A DNA stretch of 64,000 nucleotides from Pseudeuparius sepicola (GCA_963920635.1 OY987301.1:40771820-40835819); one strand, 5' to 3'; shown: positions 23,402 through 34,909, counted from the first letter of the stretch. Program-made: numbers and translations. The notes: a model not told the origin generated them from the sequence alone.

Positions 23402-24853
23402 GGTGGTAAACAGGACCGGCGAACGGTGAGACGCAGGCGGCCCCGCGCGTTTTGACCGGCTATACACCTTCTTTTTTTTTGTGAACTTGTCAAGATATAG
23501 GTATACGCCCGATATATGGGTTTATATTATCAAAATCTGATGGCTGCTGATTCGGCAATAAGGAGCCTGTCAAATAATTTGCTTTAGACGAGGAGCGGTG
23601 CTCATTCTCCAACAGACATCGCCATACATGGTTAGATGCAAGTCGATTGGAGGAGATACATCGAGGACTATCCCTGGATTCAGCTATAGCCGAAGAATCT
23701 TGCAAGAAATATCTTTTTCTCCTATTTTGAAGGGTTGCAAAAGTAATGCTGTACCTATAGTTACTTATCGTAGTATTCCACTTTTTCAATTTGCGTTAAT
23801 ACAATTTACAAAATACTTGTTATCTATAGAGGGTGTTAATTTCTATGCACAATAAATAATTTTTTCATTGTATTATCATTCTTATGAATAATCATATAAT
23901 GTATATCACATATACCTACTAAAATACAGTCACAAGTAGAAAAAAATAGGTTCCTTTGTATTTGTAGAAACAAAGAAGGTCCTATGTAGTATATTATTAT
24001 GCGATACTATTACGCGTCAAATATAATGAGACGAATTGAAATTTCTGAACAAAAACTGAGTTTAAGTATCCTCAATATGGAAAAAAATAGTTGAATTTCC
24101 AAGAAATAATAGCATCGGTAATAGTGAAAAATCAGACAACGAACTTCATTTGAAAATTTAGTTACGAATGCAGGATATTTATAAATTTTGATGTCGCTTG
24201 ATAGAGGTGGATTGGCCTTTAGTAACTCTGAGGCCAAAAGGATGATGCTTGTGATGTATTAAATTTTTCATGCTACCGGCAATATTATTTTTACTTCGAA
24301 TCACTTACTGCGTTCTCTAATTTATTCACTTTAAATTAAATCATAAGCAAACAGCCCTGAAATTAAATTGTTTTTAAATCCATTTAATACAGAACATTTG
24401 CGCCTACAATCTATTTCAAAGCATTTACCACGCTCTGCTACTGGTAAAAATGCCAGATTTATCAGCAAAAATCACTCGTATAAAATTCAAAGGTTTTTAT
24501 GCGGTCGACCTCGCCCTAGTCAAGGATTGGTCGGCGTTTCGGAGATCCACGGAGCAGGTGTCGATGTAGGCCAGTTACAACCAGTGCCGTGCACGGAAAT
24601 TAGGATTGTGCTTTATTTTACGGATTTTGGTTTTGTGTATAGATTTTTGTGTGGTGTTGTTTTGTGTGAAACGAAATTATTGGTTTGCTTTGGTTTGAAT
24701 TATTTCAAAGTTTATTTTATTCCTTTTTAGAGCATTTAAATAATTTTTTTATAATATTATTAAGGGCCGCGCGCCGCCTCAGACTCGGTCTTGTTTTACA
24801 AAGCAAACACCGCCCAAGCGTTTTTATTCTGTTCCAAGTGAGTTCATTTATAC
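23402..24853. other. Mostly unique DNA, no gene recognised
   Basis: AT-rich apart from a GC-richer patch at about 24500-24600 and the start of an island at 24765-24800 (GGCCGCGCGCCGCC). A 120-codon ORF at 24368-24730 has no recognised domain. Confidence 0.35.
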
Positions 24854-25832
24854 CAGGGACTCTTTAAAGTAAGGGGACCCAGCATTATACTTTCCAAAGT
24901 GAGGCCTATTCTTTCCTCATTCTAATGGTATCAGTAATGCCAAGTATGCCATTTTGTTGGAGGATCTATGAATATATCAGGTACTTTGATTGTTAGTAAA
25001 AATTAATAATGGTTTCCATGAATTCTAAAAATTAGACTTGAGAATGTTGTGTCTACAAGTGCAGAATACGGAAACTGTCAAATGAAACAAATTTATTTTA
25101 TAGTTGAAATTGATTTCCAGCAATTATTTCCACGAATTTAAGTAATAAGTATGGTAAGTGCCGATTTTGCTTATTTAAGAATTTGTCGCTATTGCACCTT
25201 GTTACCAGGTTCCTCAATCCATTTCTAATATGTATACTTGAACTTTCTTCCCTTGTTGAATGTATCTACCCAAACAACTTTCACAGATTTCGGGATGGAC
25301 TAATAATATTAAATCTAGTAGTTCTAATCATGTAGCTTTTCTCGGTGTTCATTATAAAATTTTTGTAATTTTATTTCTCTCCCAAGGTACCTCACAAACT
25401 TAGTAACCTGCAGTCTTAGATAAAAACTCTTTAAAAAAAAGACCTAATACGATTTTTGTTTTGAACTACTTATTTATATACGCAATGCCCATGTAATGGG
25501 AATTGTAGGATTACAGGAAAAATCTGGTTGCATTTATTGGGAGTACTATAGGCAGCCGCATTACCTTTAATTATCACATCTGAGTATGTAGAAGTCAGAA
25601 AACTAAAAAATTGTGAATTATGATGGGAAATTTTTTGCCTCTTATAGAATCTATGGCACTGGCATTTCACAAAAAACCTGATGGCAGTTGGACACTGACA
25701 TATAACATAACCTTGTACCAGCCCCCTTGTGGTCTCCTTGGAGTCGACATAAAACAAAGTTCCCCTCAAGGCTTCATTTTTCCTATGTGATAGACTGTGA
25801 ATGCTGGGTCCCCTTATTTTAAAGAGTCCCTG
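24854..25832. mobile_element. 979-bp hAT-type DNA transposon
   Basis: The ends read CAGGGACTCTTTAAAGTAAG and the near-perfect mirror, with about 33 bp of terminal inverted repeat. ATTTATAC stands immediately outside both ends (24846-24853 and 25833-25840), an exact 8-bp target duplication. The CAGGG terminus plus an 8-bp duplication identifies the hAT superfamily. I see no BED finger or transposase block, so it is non-autonomous. The minus ORF 25470-25958 crosses the right end into host DNA and is not a gene. The element landed in a GC-rich host segment. Confidence 0.88.
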
Positions 25833-26345
25833 ATTTATACCATATTTCTGACCATTGTCATTCGTTTCCGCGTCGACAATCGCAAGGTTGACGGCGGGAA
25901 ACGCGTCGTGGCTAGCGCAGGGGCCCGTAGGACCCCCACCCGGGCCCCCCGAAGCCATTCGCTATGCATGCGCTCACGCAATATTTAGACGGGCCGGTGA
26001 TAATTCGGCGCTGCGCGGGTAATAAACCAGGTTATGGGGCTAGTTAGAGGGGGGCCGGAAGGGGGGGGGGGTGACGGGTGGCGGCGGCGTCGGCCCCCGG
26101 GCACCCTGCGGTCTGTTCACGCAACTGGGAGTGGAAAGTGTTTTGGGCTGGTTCGGAAATTGAACGAGAGCGTAAAACCACAGATAATCCAACCTAGATT
26201 GGGGGACACGCGTATTTCGGATTGTTTTCTTAAGCACGGACAAGTATATCGCGCTGAAATATGCCGAGACAGGAGAGGGTCAAGTATGCTGTTAGGCTCC
26301 GCCCCAGACTCTGATAAGGATGTTACCCTAGCGATTCTGTAGAGT
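25833..26345. other. GC- and CpG-rich island
   Basis: Together with about 24765-24850 this formed one GC-rich host segment before the hAT insertion. It contains homopolymeric G and C runs (for example near 26055) and short opposing ORFs with no recognised domain. A promoter-like or conserved regulatory island is plausible, but no initiation motif can be fixed. Confidence 0.4.
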
Positions 26346-26846
26346 AGCTGTGGCTACGCTTCCACAATAAATCAACTGAGAAGCCAGGGGCACAAAGAAC
26401 TGATTTATTACTTGTTAAAGATAAGATAGTTAAACAATTTTCCACCTATTTAATGGCACTTCGTCAATATATTTTTTTCCTATTTACGTTATCAAATAAT
26501 AACATCTGTGACAGACTAAGTAATAAAGGATCAAAATTACTAAATCTGCTATCCTTTTGACTTAATATCAACGGTTTATTATTCAACTATCAACTATACT
26601 GCTAATGCCAGGAACAAATGTGCGAAGTGAGCCTATTTGGGGTGATGTGACAATTCGGGAAACCTTCTGTATACCTACTTCCTGCTAGCCTGAAGTCCTG
26701 AAGACAGTTTCCATGGGTTTCGCCATAAGTTAATAGCATATTAGTGCATATTAGTGAATTCGTTATTATTGTAAATGCCTGCGTTGTCACAAAAAAATGT
26801 TCCCGCATCTGCATCTCGATCCTAACGCATGTAAATACAACTGTTT
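26346..26846. other. No gene recognised
   Basis: AT-rich DNA. The short ORFs have no recognised motif. Confidence 0.35.
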
Positions 26847-26850
26847 ATAT

Positions 26851-27522
26851 AAGGTGCCTTCGGGTAATATCGCCCTCCCAAGACATTCCATTTCTTAAAA
26901 TCCTTAGCTTTATATTAAAAATAACAACAATAAACATTTTGGGCCAAGTAAAGCCATATTCTTTATTAACTATTTGACAAAAATAAAATACATCAATTTT
27001 TAGCAAAAAAATAACGATTTTTAAAATTGCCGGACGATATTTTTGCCCGTTGCTGAAATTTCGCCCACTTTGGTTTGAAATATCGCCCGTAATATAAATA
27101 CCACTATGGCGAATATTCTGGACCCTCAAAGGCCTCTAAATCTTCTTCTGTGAGTCAGACACAATTTTCATGCACCCAATTCTTGCATTTCACACATCAT
27201 ATTTTACGTATTAAAATAAAAGGCTGAAATATCGCCCATCTTATTTGTAGGTACCTTTTAAATGACGGTACTTTGCTGGAAACGTTATTATATGATAGGC
27301 ATCTATTAATCTTATAAGAAATGTACGTCGTGCCTTCTCACGCAGTTTATTACAGACTGTGGCGGTTGGTTATTTAGATTTAAATGCGTTGTTGCTATTG
27401 GCTGTTCAAAACAGGCCATTAAAAAGGACTAACCTCATTGGTTAGTAGAAAAACTTCCACAAGGCGCCAAATTTAAAAGTGGGCGATATTTCAGACTGGG
27501 CGATATTACCTGAAGGCACCTT
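26851..27522. mobile_element. 672-bp DNA transposon with reiterated AATATCGCCC
   Basis: The terminal inverted repeat AAGGTGCCTTCGGGTAATAT is followed by CGCCC; the right end mirrors it with one change. ATAT lies immediately outside each end (26847-26850, 27523-27526), a likely 4-bp target duplication, though the flanks are themselves AT-rich. The word AAT(A/T)TCGCCC occurs at about 26866, 27057, 27078, 27227, 27481 and 27498, pointing inward from both ends. No transposase frame is recognised. Its plan matches the 2982-3663 element, but with a different motif. Confidence 0.75.
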
Positions 27523-27526
27523 ATAT

Positions 27527-29205
27527 AACTCAGTTCTGGCCGGCAGGAAGTAGCAGAGAACTGCTACCAAATAATAAATAAATAAACTCATCGATTTCTA
27601 TGCACTACTTACTTCGATGTGTTAAACTAGCAACTTGTTAGTGATATTTTAATGGGAAAAGTACCACATAAAAAGTTGAGTTTTCGAAAAATATATTTGA
27701 ACAGCTTATGCTCAATAATAAGTGGGTCAAATGTTGGGACTTATTTCTGGAACACCCTGTATAAATAATTAATGATTATAAAAATTATAAATAAAAATTT
27801 CTCTTCCGAAAACCTTACTTAGGTATCTATTGAAATGTGTATACTGTTGGTTAATTACTATTGATTTGATCGCTAATTTAATTCGCACTTTGCTATTTAT
27901 AATCACAAAATTTTAGGGAGTCATTAACTGAGGAAAAATTTTAAAAAATCCTGGCGCGTAAAAAAAGTAGAAGAATTTATAGAACCTCACTGTATATCTA
28001 CCGATATGCACCTATGTCACTTCTGTATTGATACACCGTGATTTATCCATTGAAATAAGTTTTGCTTAATGAAAATATTTTATGTCGTTTTCGATAAATG
28101 TTAGTTGTGAAGGACAACCCAGGAACTACAGACGGCTAATAAAACGGCTTTCCTGTCCTTTCTCCGTACCTAGTGGACTAATAGAAACTTCCGCGGGGGT
28201 GGGGGGAGGTTATACTTCATCCCCAAGGCCGATTTTATATGGAAAGTTTTTTTACTGTGATTGGTAGTCCGCGTAGTATCGCAACGGAAGTTTTTAAAGA
28301 AGGGACCGCAGCTCCACCCGGTTTAATCAAAACGTATAAAAAGTTTTGTGTTCGAAGTTCGAGACTATAAATTTTTCATCAGCGGTCACAAATAAAAGAC
28401 AGCGGACCGTATTCGCAGCAACGTTGTTTCACATAAAATGTTTTGCAACTTAAAAGGTTCCAGAGTTTTCACTGTTGTTCGCGGAGTTGCAAGAACTAAA
28501 ACGTGCATCCTTTTGTAAAACAGTTACTGCTTTCCAGTTGTAACTTGACGAGGGACCCGTACTGAACCCGTATTGGACTTGGATTGTTTGTTGTTTAACA
28601 AGGGCTACGTATAAACTCTGACCAATGTGTATAGGTTCATCGCGAGGTAATTCGTTATTTTACGCTCTAAAAAATGTTACATATTTTATGTTGTCTTCCT
28701 TTTACAGAATTTTCCACAGGTCGTTACACAATACCGAGTCCAATCCTAGCCTGATGACCTTGTACAACGACTTTTAAGAAGATGTACAGCAGAAAGGAAA
28801 CATTATATGCTAATTTTTTTAGAAACACCGTGGGACGCTAATTTTTTTTCGCTCAGAAAAAGGAAATCAAGAGATTGATTGGTCCATAATATACTTCTAC
28901 TGTGGAGACTTATAGGATATTTGGAGTACAATGTTACTATCTTCCATAAATGTCCATCACTTGAAACTTTCCTTGAATATTATTCTATGACAAAAGTAGC
29001 TCGAAATAATGAGAATGTAAAGCGCACCAATGACCAATAGTATTGCTTAGACAGTTCGAGTACTATAATACTTATATAAACAGGTGAGAATCTGTACATG
29101 CGTAATGCTGCTCGTTCGACCATGGGAATAGATGAGTCCAGTTGGCTGCCATCCACCGACAAAAATGAATATTGTAAAAATAAATCTTGCGAATTTACAA
29201 CAATT
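27527..29205. other. No gene recognised; GACACCCTGT-type end near 27751
   Basis: GGAACACCCTGTATAAAT at about 27748 resembles the right end of the TACAGGGTGT elements, but its left partner was not found. A moderately GC-rich patch lies at 28120-28220. A short open stretch near 29091-29256 runs into the inverted repeat of the next element and is not accepted as an exon. Confidence 0.35.
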
Positions 29206-29989
29206 GAAGAGTGGAAATTAGAAATGGGCCTAAGTGCCATTTTCTCCGAAATTTAGTTTTTCACATAGAAATGTTCTATGTGCCATTCTTTATGTCCTAT
29301 GAAAGGTTCTAAGTGCCAAATTTAAATTTAACTTGTTGAGAGCCCATGGAACATGTCGGTAATTGTATGTGCTCCAACATTTTCCTTAGAAAGTCCAATG
29401 TCCAGTATTTATTAACTACCAAGTTAAATATGAGTAAAGCTACAGTGATAACTCTCGAAGCGGCTAATCCTACACACTACACATGTTAAAATAAAAACTG
29501 CATATTATGCCGATCGCCAAGAAGGGATGCAAGTTAATGTTTTGAAGAAAGGAAAAACTTTAGCTGGACTCGGACAAGCTAATATAATGAAGCTGCCATC
29601 AGAAAGCAAGGTGTTGGAAAACAAAAAGGTATCTCTTCGAAGCATGATTCCTTATCATCAAAATCCAGAACACCAACATTTCTATAAGCAGCTACTTCAA
29701 ATTGTAGACAATGTTCTAGAAGAACAAAAGATATATTTGAATGTTTCTTAACTTTGTCAGTTATGGCACTTAGGCCTTTTCACAATTTTATTTGTTTAAA
29801 CATTTTTATTTTGTGATAAAAAGTTTGATTTGCAAATTTTTGTTAAGGAGTATGTTTTCCGTTTCCTTTTAAATGCATAATACTTCATAAAACTTTATTT
29901 AATAAAGTTTTGTGACTGGTATTTAGTTTTTGTCGATTATCTCGAAACCTTTTGTTTGGCACTTAAGCCCTTTCTAATTTCCACTCTTC
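29206..29989. mobile_element. 784-bp DNA transposon with reiterated CTAAGTGCCA
   Basis: Inverted ends GAAGAGTGGAAATTAGAAA followed by GGGCCTAAGTGCCA are mirrored at 29957-29989. CTA(A/T)GTGCCA-like words occur at about 29229, 29275, 29308, 29764 (inverted) and 29957 (inverted). The flanks are AATT and GATT, compatible with a 4-bp duplication carrying one mutation. Unlike the two related-looking elements it retains an ORF fragment. Superfamily not assigned. Confidence 0.72.
29440..29754 (+). pseudogene. Probable transposase C-terminal fragment
   Basis: The Met-initiated frame 29527-29751 (74 codons) extends open upstream to a stop near 29437. It includes GKTLAGLGQANIMKLPSESK and ends with MIPYHQNPEHQHFYKQLL. 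The IPxxH...HxFYxxL tail resembles the C-terminus of a group of insect transposase-like proteins as I remember them. No catalytic DDE residues are present, so it is a fragment. It is framed by the inverted ends of the 29206-29989 element, which supports a transposon origin. Confidence 0.45.
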
Positions 29990-30519
29990 GATTATCACTG
30001 GTTACAAGACGTTAGTAGCATTACAATAAACTAATCACGTTAAATATAATGTGAAATTAACGTAAAATTATTTGCAACTTCTAAAATCAATTATTATCAC
30101 ATACAGAATTACTGCAATAATTATTTTATATTATTGTAAAATCGCGTCATAAGAAATGTAAGATTTTACATTACCTTGTGTATAAAATTAGAAGATTTGG
30201 TCAGGTATATATTTATTTTTAATTCGATGTAAGGTTGCATTTACGTCTAGTTTTACATGGATTACATTAATTCCAATGACTACTTGAAATTATATTATTA
30301 CAACCTTTCTTAATTCACGGAAAAAGAAGATAAGCAACTAACCAAAAATGCCTCAAAACACTATTTATTTCTAGGTTATAAGTAGGTAATGATGAGTTAC
30401 TTACCTGGAATAAACCAGCAAATCAAGTACTATAACTTACCCCTAATTTCTAAATTTTGTAATTTCCTTATCAGTTTGTTAAACCAGTTAAACTAGAGAA
30501 AATTATTGTGTTTTTTTTC
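29990..30519. other. No gene recognised
   Basis: AT-rich DNA without identifiable coding or repeat boundary. Confidence 0.4.
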
Positions 30520-31121
30520 CATTAATTTCCTGGGATTCGACCATAATAATTTATCTTTATTAAAAAAAATTATACACTTAATTGACGCGTTTCGGCTCAT
30601 AGCCATCATCAGAATAAAATATATGCTAAAAAACAGATAAAATGTATACAAAATAACATTTTAAAAAGTTACACAGCCAAAAAGAGAAAAATGGTACTTA
30701 CAACAAAGCGTGAGTTCATGTCACTTTACAAAACAATATCAAAATTTACTTAAATTACATATTTCAACCAATCATTATTTCATTATTATAATATACAATC
30801 GTAGAGGAGTAAGAACATTTCGGTTGGAACTGTGGGAAAGAACAAAGCAAGTTTAAAAATTCATATGAAACAAAAAACGTTCCTCACCTCGCCGCAAAGG
30901 AAAAACCAAGGTATTATTTATAATTACAGGGTGTAGCGAAAATGTTACTGCTGAAGAAGGTTTTGGTAAATTTTAGATATATTGTTTAAGTCTGTTTTTA
31001 AGTTAATAGCATTTTGATTTTTTTAATATATATCATTTCGAGAAAATTTCTTTTAGTTAGGTCGTAAAAAACTTTTTTTAATAAAGATAAATTATTATGG
31101 TCGAATCCCAGGAAATTAATG
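30520..31121. mobile_element. Penelope-like or retrozyme-like relic
   Basis: A 49-bp segment (TTAATTTCCTGGGATTCGAC and onward) at 30520-30568 recurs inverted at 31073-31121. Just inside the left copy, on the minus strand, is a hammerhead-ribozyme-like core. Penelope-like elements characteristically carry such ribozymes in their pseudo-LTRs and often show inverted partial copies; non-autonomous retrozymes share the ribozyme. No reverse transcriptase or GIY-YIG endonuclease is seen, so this is a non-autonomous or truncated copy. A TTACAGGGTGTAGCG word at about 30926 may be a separate small insertion. Confidence 0.5.
30570..30625 (-). ncRNA. Hammerhead-ribozyme-like motif
   Basis: Read on the minus strand: CTGATGA (30612-30606), then T, then stem II GGCT-ATG-AGCC, then GAAA (30593-30590), CGCG and TC (30585-30584). 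In the hammerhead fold these are the conserved core boxes, stem II, and a minimal stem III (palindromic ACGCGT), with cleavage expected after the GTC. Stem I can form between the bases before CTGATGA (TTATT) and those after GTC (AATTAAG), with one mismatch. The extra T between the first box and stem II departs from the consensus and could weaken catalysis. The boxes, stems and order agree too well for chance alone; activity is unknown. Confidence 0.6.
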
Positions 31122-32162
31122 AAAAAAAAATTAAATTCGACGACCAGGAAAAATTATATTAAAATTATTGTGAGTAGGTACGTACTTCTATATAGGACAA
31201 ACATTCTAAAGTCTATCCAAGTTACAGGGCAGTAGATATAAACAAAGTCACATGACCGTCTTGCGATCGATTACCAGGGTCGGACTAATATGAGATTCCA
31301 AGTGGCTTGTAATTCTTAACTAATTCTTTTAGAAGTTCTAAAATTTGTGTTTCTACCTTTTGTGGATCTTTATAAATTTCCTTAAATTAAGTAGCTAAAT
31401 AAATTTACAGAATATACTGCTCGCGATCCGATCTAAAATATGAAGGAAACTGGACTGAGGGAAGAGCCGGCCCTGCATTCTGCTCGCCGCGTAAACACTT
31501 GACATTTTATGACTGCCAGACCAATAAGAGAATAGGTCACCTGGTGGCCAATGTTTTGATCCACTGGTTCTGTAACTTGGATATACTTTAGTTCTCAATT
31601 TTAATTTTTTTAAAATTCTCCAATATTTGCACATTGTGAGATTGAAGACATAGGTACAATAAAACCCACAACCGAAATTTTTTATTTGCGGAACTACTAA
31701 AAAATTATTTAAAATTTTACTTTGCCAGCCGTTTGTGCTTGATGGAAAATGAAGTATGCGACCCATTATAGCACGAGGACTTTATTGGTCCCACTTTTTG
31801 TAGGAAAACTCTTAATATTAGTAAAATTTTTATGAACAATACAATAATGCATAAAATATGGGACGAAATTTACGATCTAAATAAATAAATACAGAGAAAA
31901 CAATAATATTTATACAAAATATAAATTTTTATAAATGTAATAAACACTGAGATAAAACCGAGCTTACGTATAAATGAAGTTTTTAAGAATATGGGAATTA
32001 TAAATCCTAAAATATAAGAGGACATTATTTGAAACAGCAAAAGGTGCACCGTTATGATGTAAATAATAAAGAATACAAGGATTGGACATACGAGTACTTT
32101 AATTAATTGTTTTACCGCATGCACAAACGCACAGACAGTCTCAGTCACGTCGTCGTACCTCA
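31122..32162. other. No gene recognised
   Basis: AT-rich DNA. At about 31265 CAGGGTCGGACT and at about 31458 AGAGCCGGCCCTG resemble hAT-type ends, but their flanks do not match, so no element is called. Minus ORFs at 31395-31766 and 31870-32163 have no recognised domain; the latter is hydrophobic and AT-driven. Confidence 0.35.
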
Positions 32163-32393
32163 ATGATGGCGATGATGTCCCGTGAAATCAGCTTGGCCGC
32201 AGCAGCTCCCTCCTTCAGAAGAACGAAGAACCTTATAACAGCAACTCACAGACACTACACACTTCCCAGATCGGACGCGGCTGCATGGAAAAACATTTCG
32301 TATGCAGAAAACCGCGTGTCAACTCTCTATAACTTAAACGAGAGAGGACAAAAATGTCAGAAGAGTCTCGCTAGGTCAAAAAAGGGCCGATAG
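32163..32393 (+). CDS. Candidate first exon with mitochondrial-type N-terminus
   Basis: The frame opens MMAMMSREISLAAAAPSFRR, rich in Met, Ala, Arg and Ser and lacking acidic residues after the first few codons, as in a matrix-targeting presequence. It continues through a region with SDAAAWKNISY. The WKNIS(F/Y) word resembles the segment just before the membrane helix of cytochrome c oxidase subunit 6A. A GT stands inside that codon at 32300, so an exon ending at 32299 is possible. The rest of such a protein was not found in the window, and the frame after WKNISY looks unrelated. An unrelated short protein or chance ORF remains possible. Confidence 0.25.
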   Translation: MMAMMSREISLAAAAPSFRRTKNLITATHRHYTLPRSDAAAWKNISYAENRVSTLYNLNERGQKCQKSLARSKKGR

Positions 32394-34443
32394 AAAAATA
32401 AATATCAGCCTTTCTTGTTACTGGTCTGAGGCGGGCCGGTATAATAGGGTATTTGACAATATCTTTAATTGCTCAAAATCGTTTACAGTTTACAGTAGAT
32501 GCACCAACATAACACGTAATAAATGAAACAATGGCTTTTAATCCATATTTATTTATGATAATTAAAGACGAAGTTGCACACTTTCCTTCAGGCTGAAATC
32601 AACAGTTTCGTCGTTCTATTGTCTAGAATGCAAAACGTGGCAACCTCTGTGCCTGCCAGGAGAAACGGAATTGCAATGTTGCCGGTGCCCGCTTTGCAAT
32701 AATTCGTGGAACAAAGGCAAATTTTACTTTTTTATTCAAATGTCTCCAGCTTGCCTATAAATGTTATTTATTGTATTGCAACCTTTGAGCTTTAACTAAT
32801 GCAATTGCATACAAAAATGTTGTCACATAAATACTTTTTTAATGCGTTCCGTGTACTGATCCCGAATGATATACGTAGGCCGAATGGCCCAACCTTGCCA
32901 AAAAATTTGCAGAAAAACGCGATTGAATATTTACGAAAAAAAACTTCTTGACTAAATGTGGTTTCACGGGGCAACCTAAGTCTGAGGTTAGAATTTTGAA
33001 GTTTCAACTTTCCTTGAAATTTTCACCGCAGAATAATGTTGTTTCAGAACACTTCAGGAGTATCCCCATGTTGCCAAATTGTTTTTTGAAAACACTTGTG
33101 ACTTCAGAAGTGCTTTTCTGCCAAATTTCGAAGAAGGTCTAAAAACTTGCTAATTACCTAAATATTATTTTTAGAGATAATCATAGGGTTTTATGCAAGT
33201 GTTTAGAAACTGGGACGTCAGTCAATACACTGTCACACTACAGGTGCCCTGGTGTGGAAACTAAGAAGCTTCATTCGTATTGGCCAAATTAAACAGGGAC
33301 AGAATAATAGATGATGTGTATAATAAAAGTCCACTTTTGAGTTCACTTCTAAAAGAATTCTAAGATGAACTTTAAGATGATAAATGTTTAAATAAACGTT
33401 GTTTGCACGTATTTATATGTATTTATATTTGTACCTTAGGACCAACTAAATGTATAAAAAAACAGGTTATTTTAGTAGAATTAAAAGTTAAAAGGCATTT
33501 TAAAACGGCGGCTAAAATCGTGTTTCCAGAGTTAACATTTCCAATTTATTCCCGGGGAAAGTCCCGGACCCCTCTCCTTAACGGTTATGTCCTGCCTAGG
33601 GCCGGTTGTTTGAAGGATGAGAGGATGGTTTTTTTCTTCCCAGTCCGCCCCTGGACTCGAGCGGATATAATTCGTGAATTATTTACAATTTACCTTATTG
33701 TGTAAATACAAAATATTCACATAATCTGGTGTACTTTATTGATGGAGATCTAATTTCTGGAATGTGCTTTTGGAAATTTGGAACCCTCAAAGTAAACTTC
33801 AACGAAACTGATTTCACAAAAATAAAATGTGGATATATTGTAAATACAAATTTTTAACAACAGAAGTATTTTTGTAAATTTATCGTTTTTTAGAGTCGGT
33901 ATTGATTTTCATCTACAATACTACAATTAACAATTTACGATAAATCATGGCTTAGCATGTACCTTCTATGTGACTAGAATATGAGGAAAATATCTTGCCA
34001 TTTCTATGTACACTGTAGTAAATTCACGCAATTCCATGTTCCACTGTATAAACTTCAATTTATTTAGAACTAAACATGTGTTATACGAGGAAAATACACC
34101 GAAGCTACTCGCGATGCGGCAGTCTTTCACGTCTAACCGCCGCCGGATATTAAAGGTAACTTACGTCTCGCAATAAATGCGATAAAGCATTTTCGTGATC
34201 TGCGAAACGGATGACGGCGTCGTTAGTCAGTATCACGACGGCAATTTGTGATGTTTGCCCGGTTTTATTCGCGCCATTCTGAGAAATTACGGTGGCGCCG
34301 GCGCCGAGGAGCTGCTTCAAACTTTATTATTTCGTTGGTCGCATAACGCCGACGGACTCACGTAAGACGTACTCTATGAAGCGTTTTAGGGTCTGCGAGC
34401 AAGTGGAATGAGACATTTGTGCACTCAGACGGGGAAGTCTACA
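32394..34443. other. Unique DNA; GC/CpG islands at 33.5 and 34.1-34.44 kb
   Basis: Positions 33530-33670 are moderately GC-rich with an ORF (33403-33705) of no recognised domain. Positions 34100-34440 are strongly CpG-rich (words such as GCGCCGGCGCCGAGG and CGCCGCCGG) with no long ORF, which favours regulatory DNA over exon. Confidence 0.4.
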
Positions 34444-34451
34444 TGTCATAG

Positions 34452-34901
34452 CAGTGGCGTATCCAGGATTAACGTCTGGGAGGGGCAATCAGTTATAAAT
34501 AACAAAACTCTGTCGATAATTTTAATGAATAAAAACAGAACAAAAACATATTTTCTAAAATAAATAAATACAGGGTGTCCGGAAATAAATGCACCAACTT
34601 GAAAAAAATGGAAAATATGACGAAAAGTTCATATGAACATGGGTCTGCAGATGTTTGGTTTTCGAGATGCAGGGTGTTGAAATTGAAATTTTGTTTTCAA
34701 TTTTTTTAAGTAACTTTTTGAGACGACAAAATTTTAAACAAATAACAAATTGTAGATTCCCTGCATTTTCAGATTAGGCCAGGAGTATATAATTTTTGGT
34801 ATTATTAATTTTGATATTACCAATCTCGTTTATCTCGACAGGTCTGGGGGGGGGGGGGGGGCAATTGCCCCCTTTGCCCCCCCCTCCTGAATACGCCACT
34901 G
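34452..34901. mobile_element. 450-bp hAT MITE
   Basis: The ends are CAGTGGCGTATCCAGGATT and the mirror AATACGCCACTG. TGTCATAG stands directly outside both (34444-34451 and 34902-34909), an exact 8-bp target duplication. CAGTGGCGTA termini with 8-bp duplications are classic for hAT elements. The interior has a long G-run (about 34846-34861) followed by C-runs, and a TACAGGGTGTCCGGAAATA word at 34570 that looks like the end of a second, nested element. No ORF. Confidence 0.9.
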
Positions 34902-34909
34902 TGTCATAG

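Noticed and set aside
25470..25958. 162-codon minus-strand ORF
   Set aside because: It runs across the right end of the hAT element from host DNA into the transposon; no conserved domain.
29091..29256. Candidate exon after AAACAG with ENLYMRNAARSTMGIDESSW
   Set aside because: It looks protein-like, but its last third is the terminal inverted repeat of the 29206-29989 element and no second splice site was found.
31265..31470. Possible hAT element between CAGGGTCGGACT and GAGCCGGCCCTG
   Set aside because: The termini agree poorly beyond ten bases and the 8-bp flanks (TCGATTAC and CATTCTGC) do not match.
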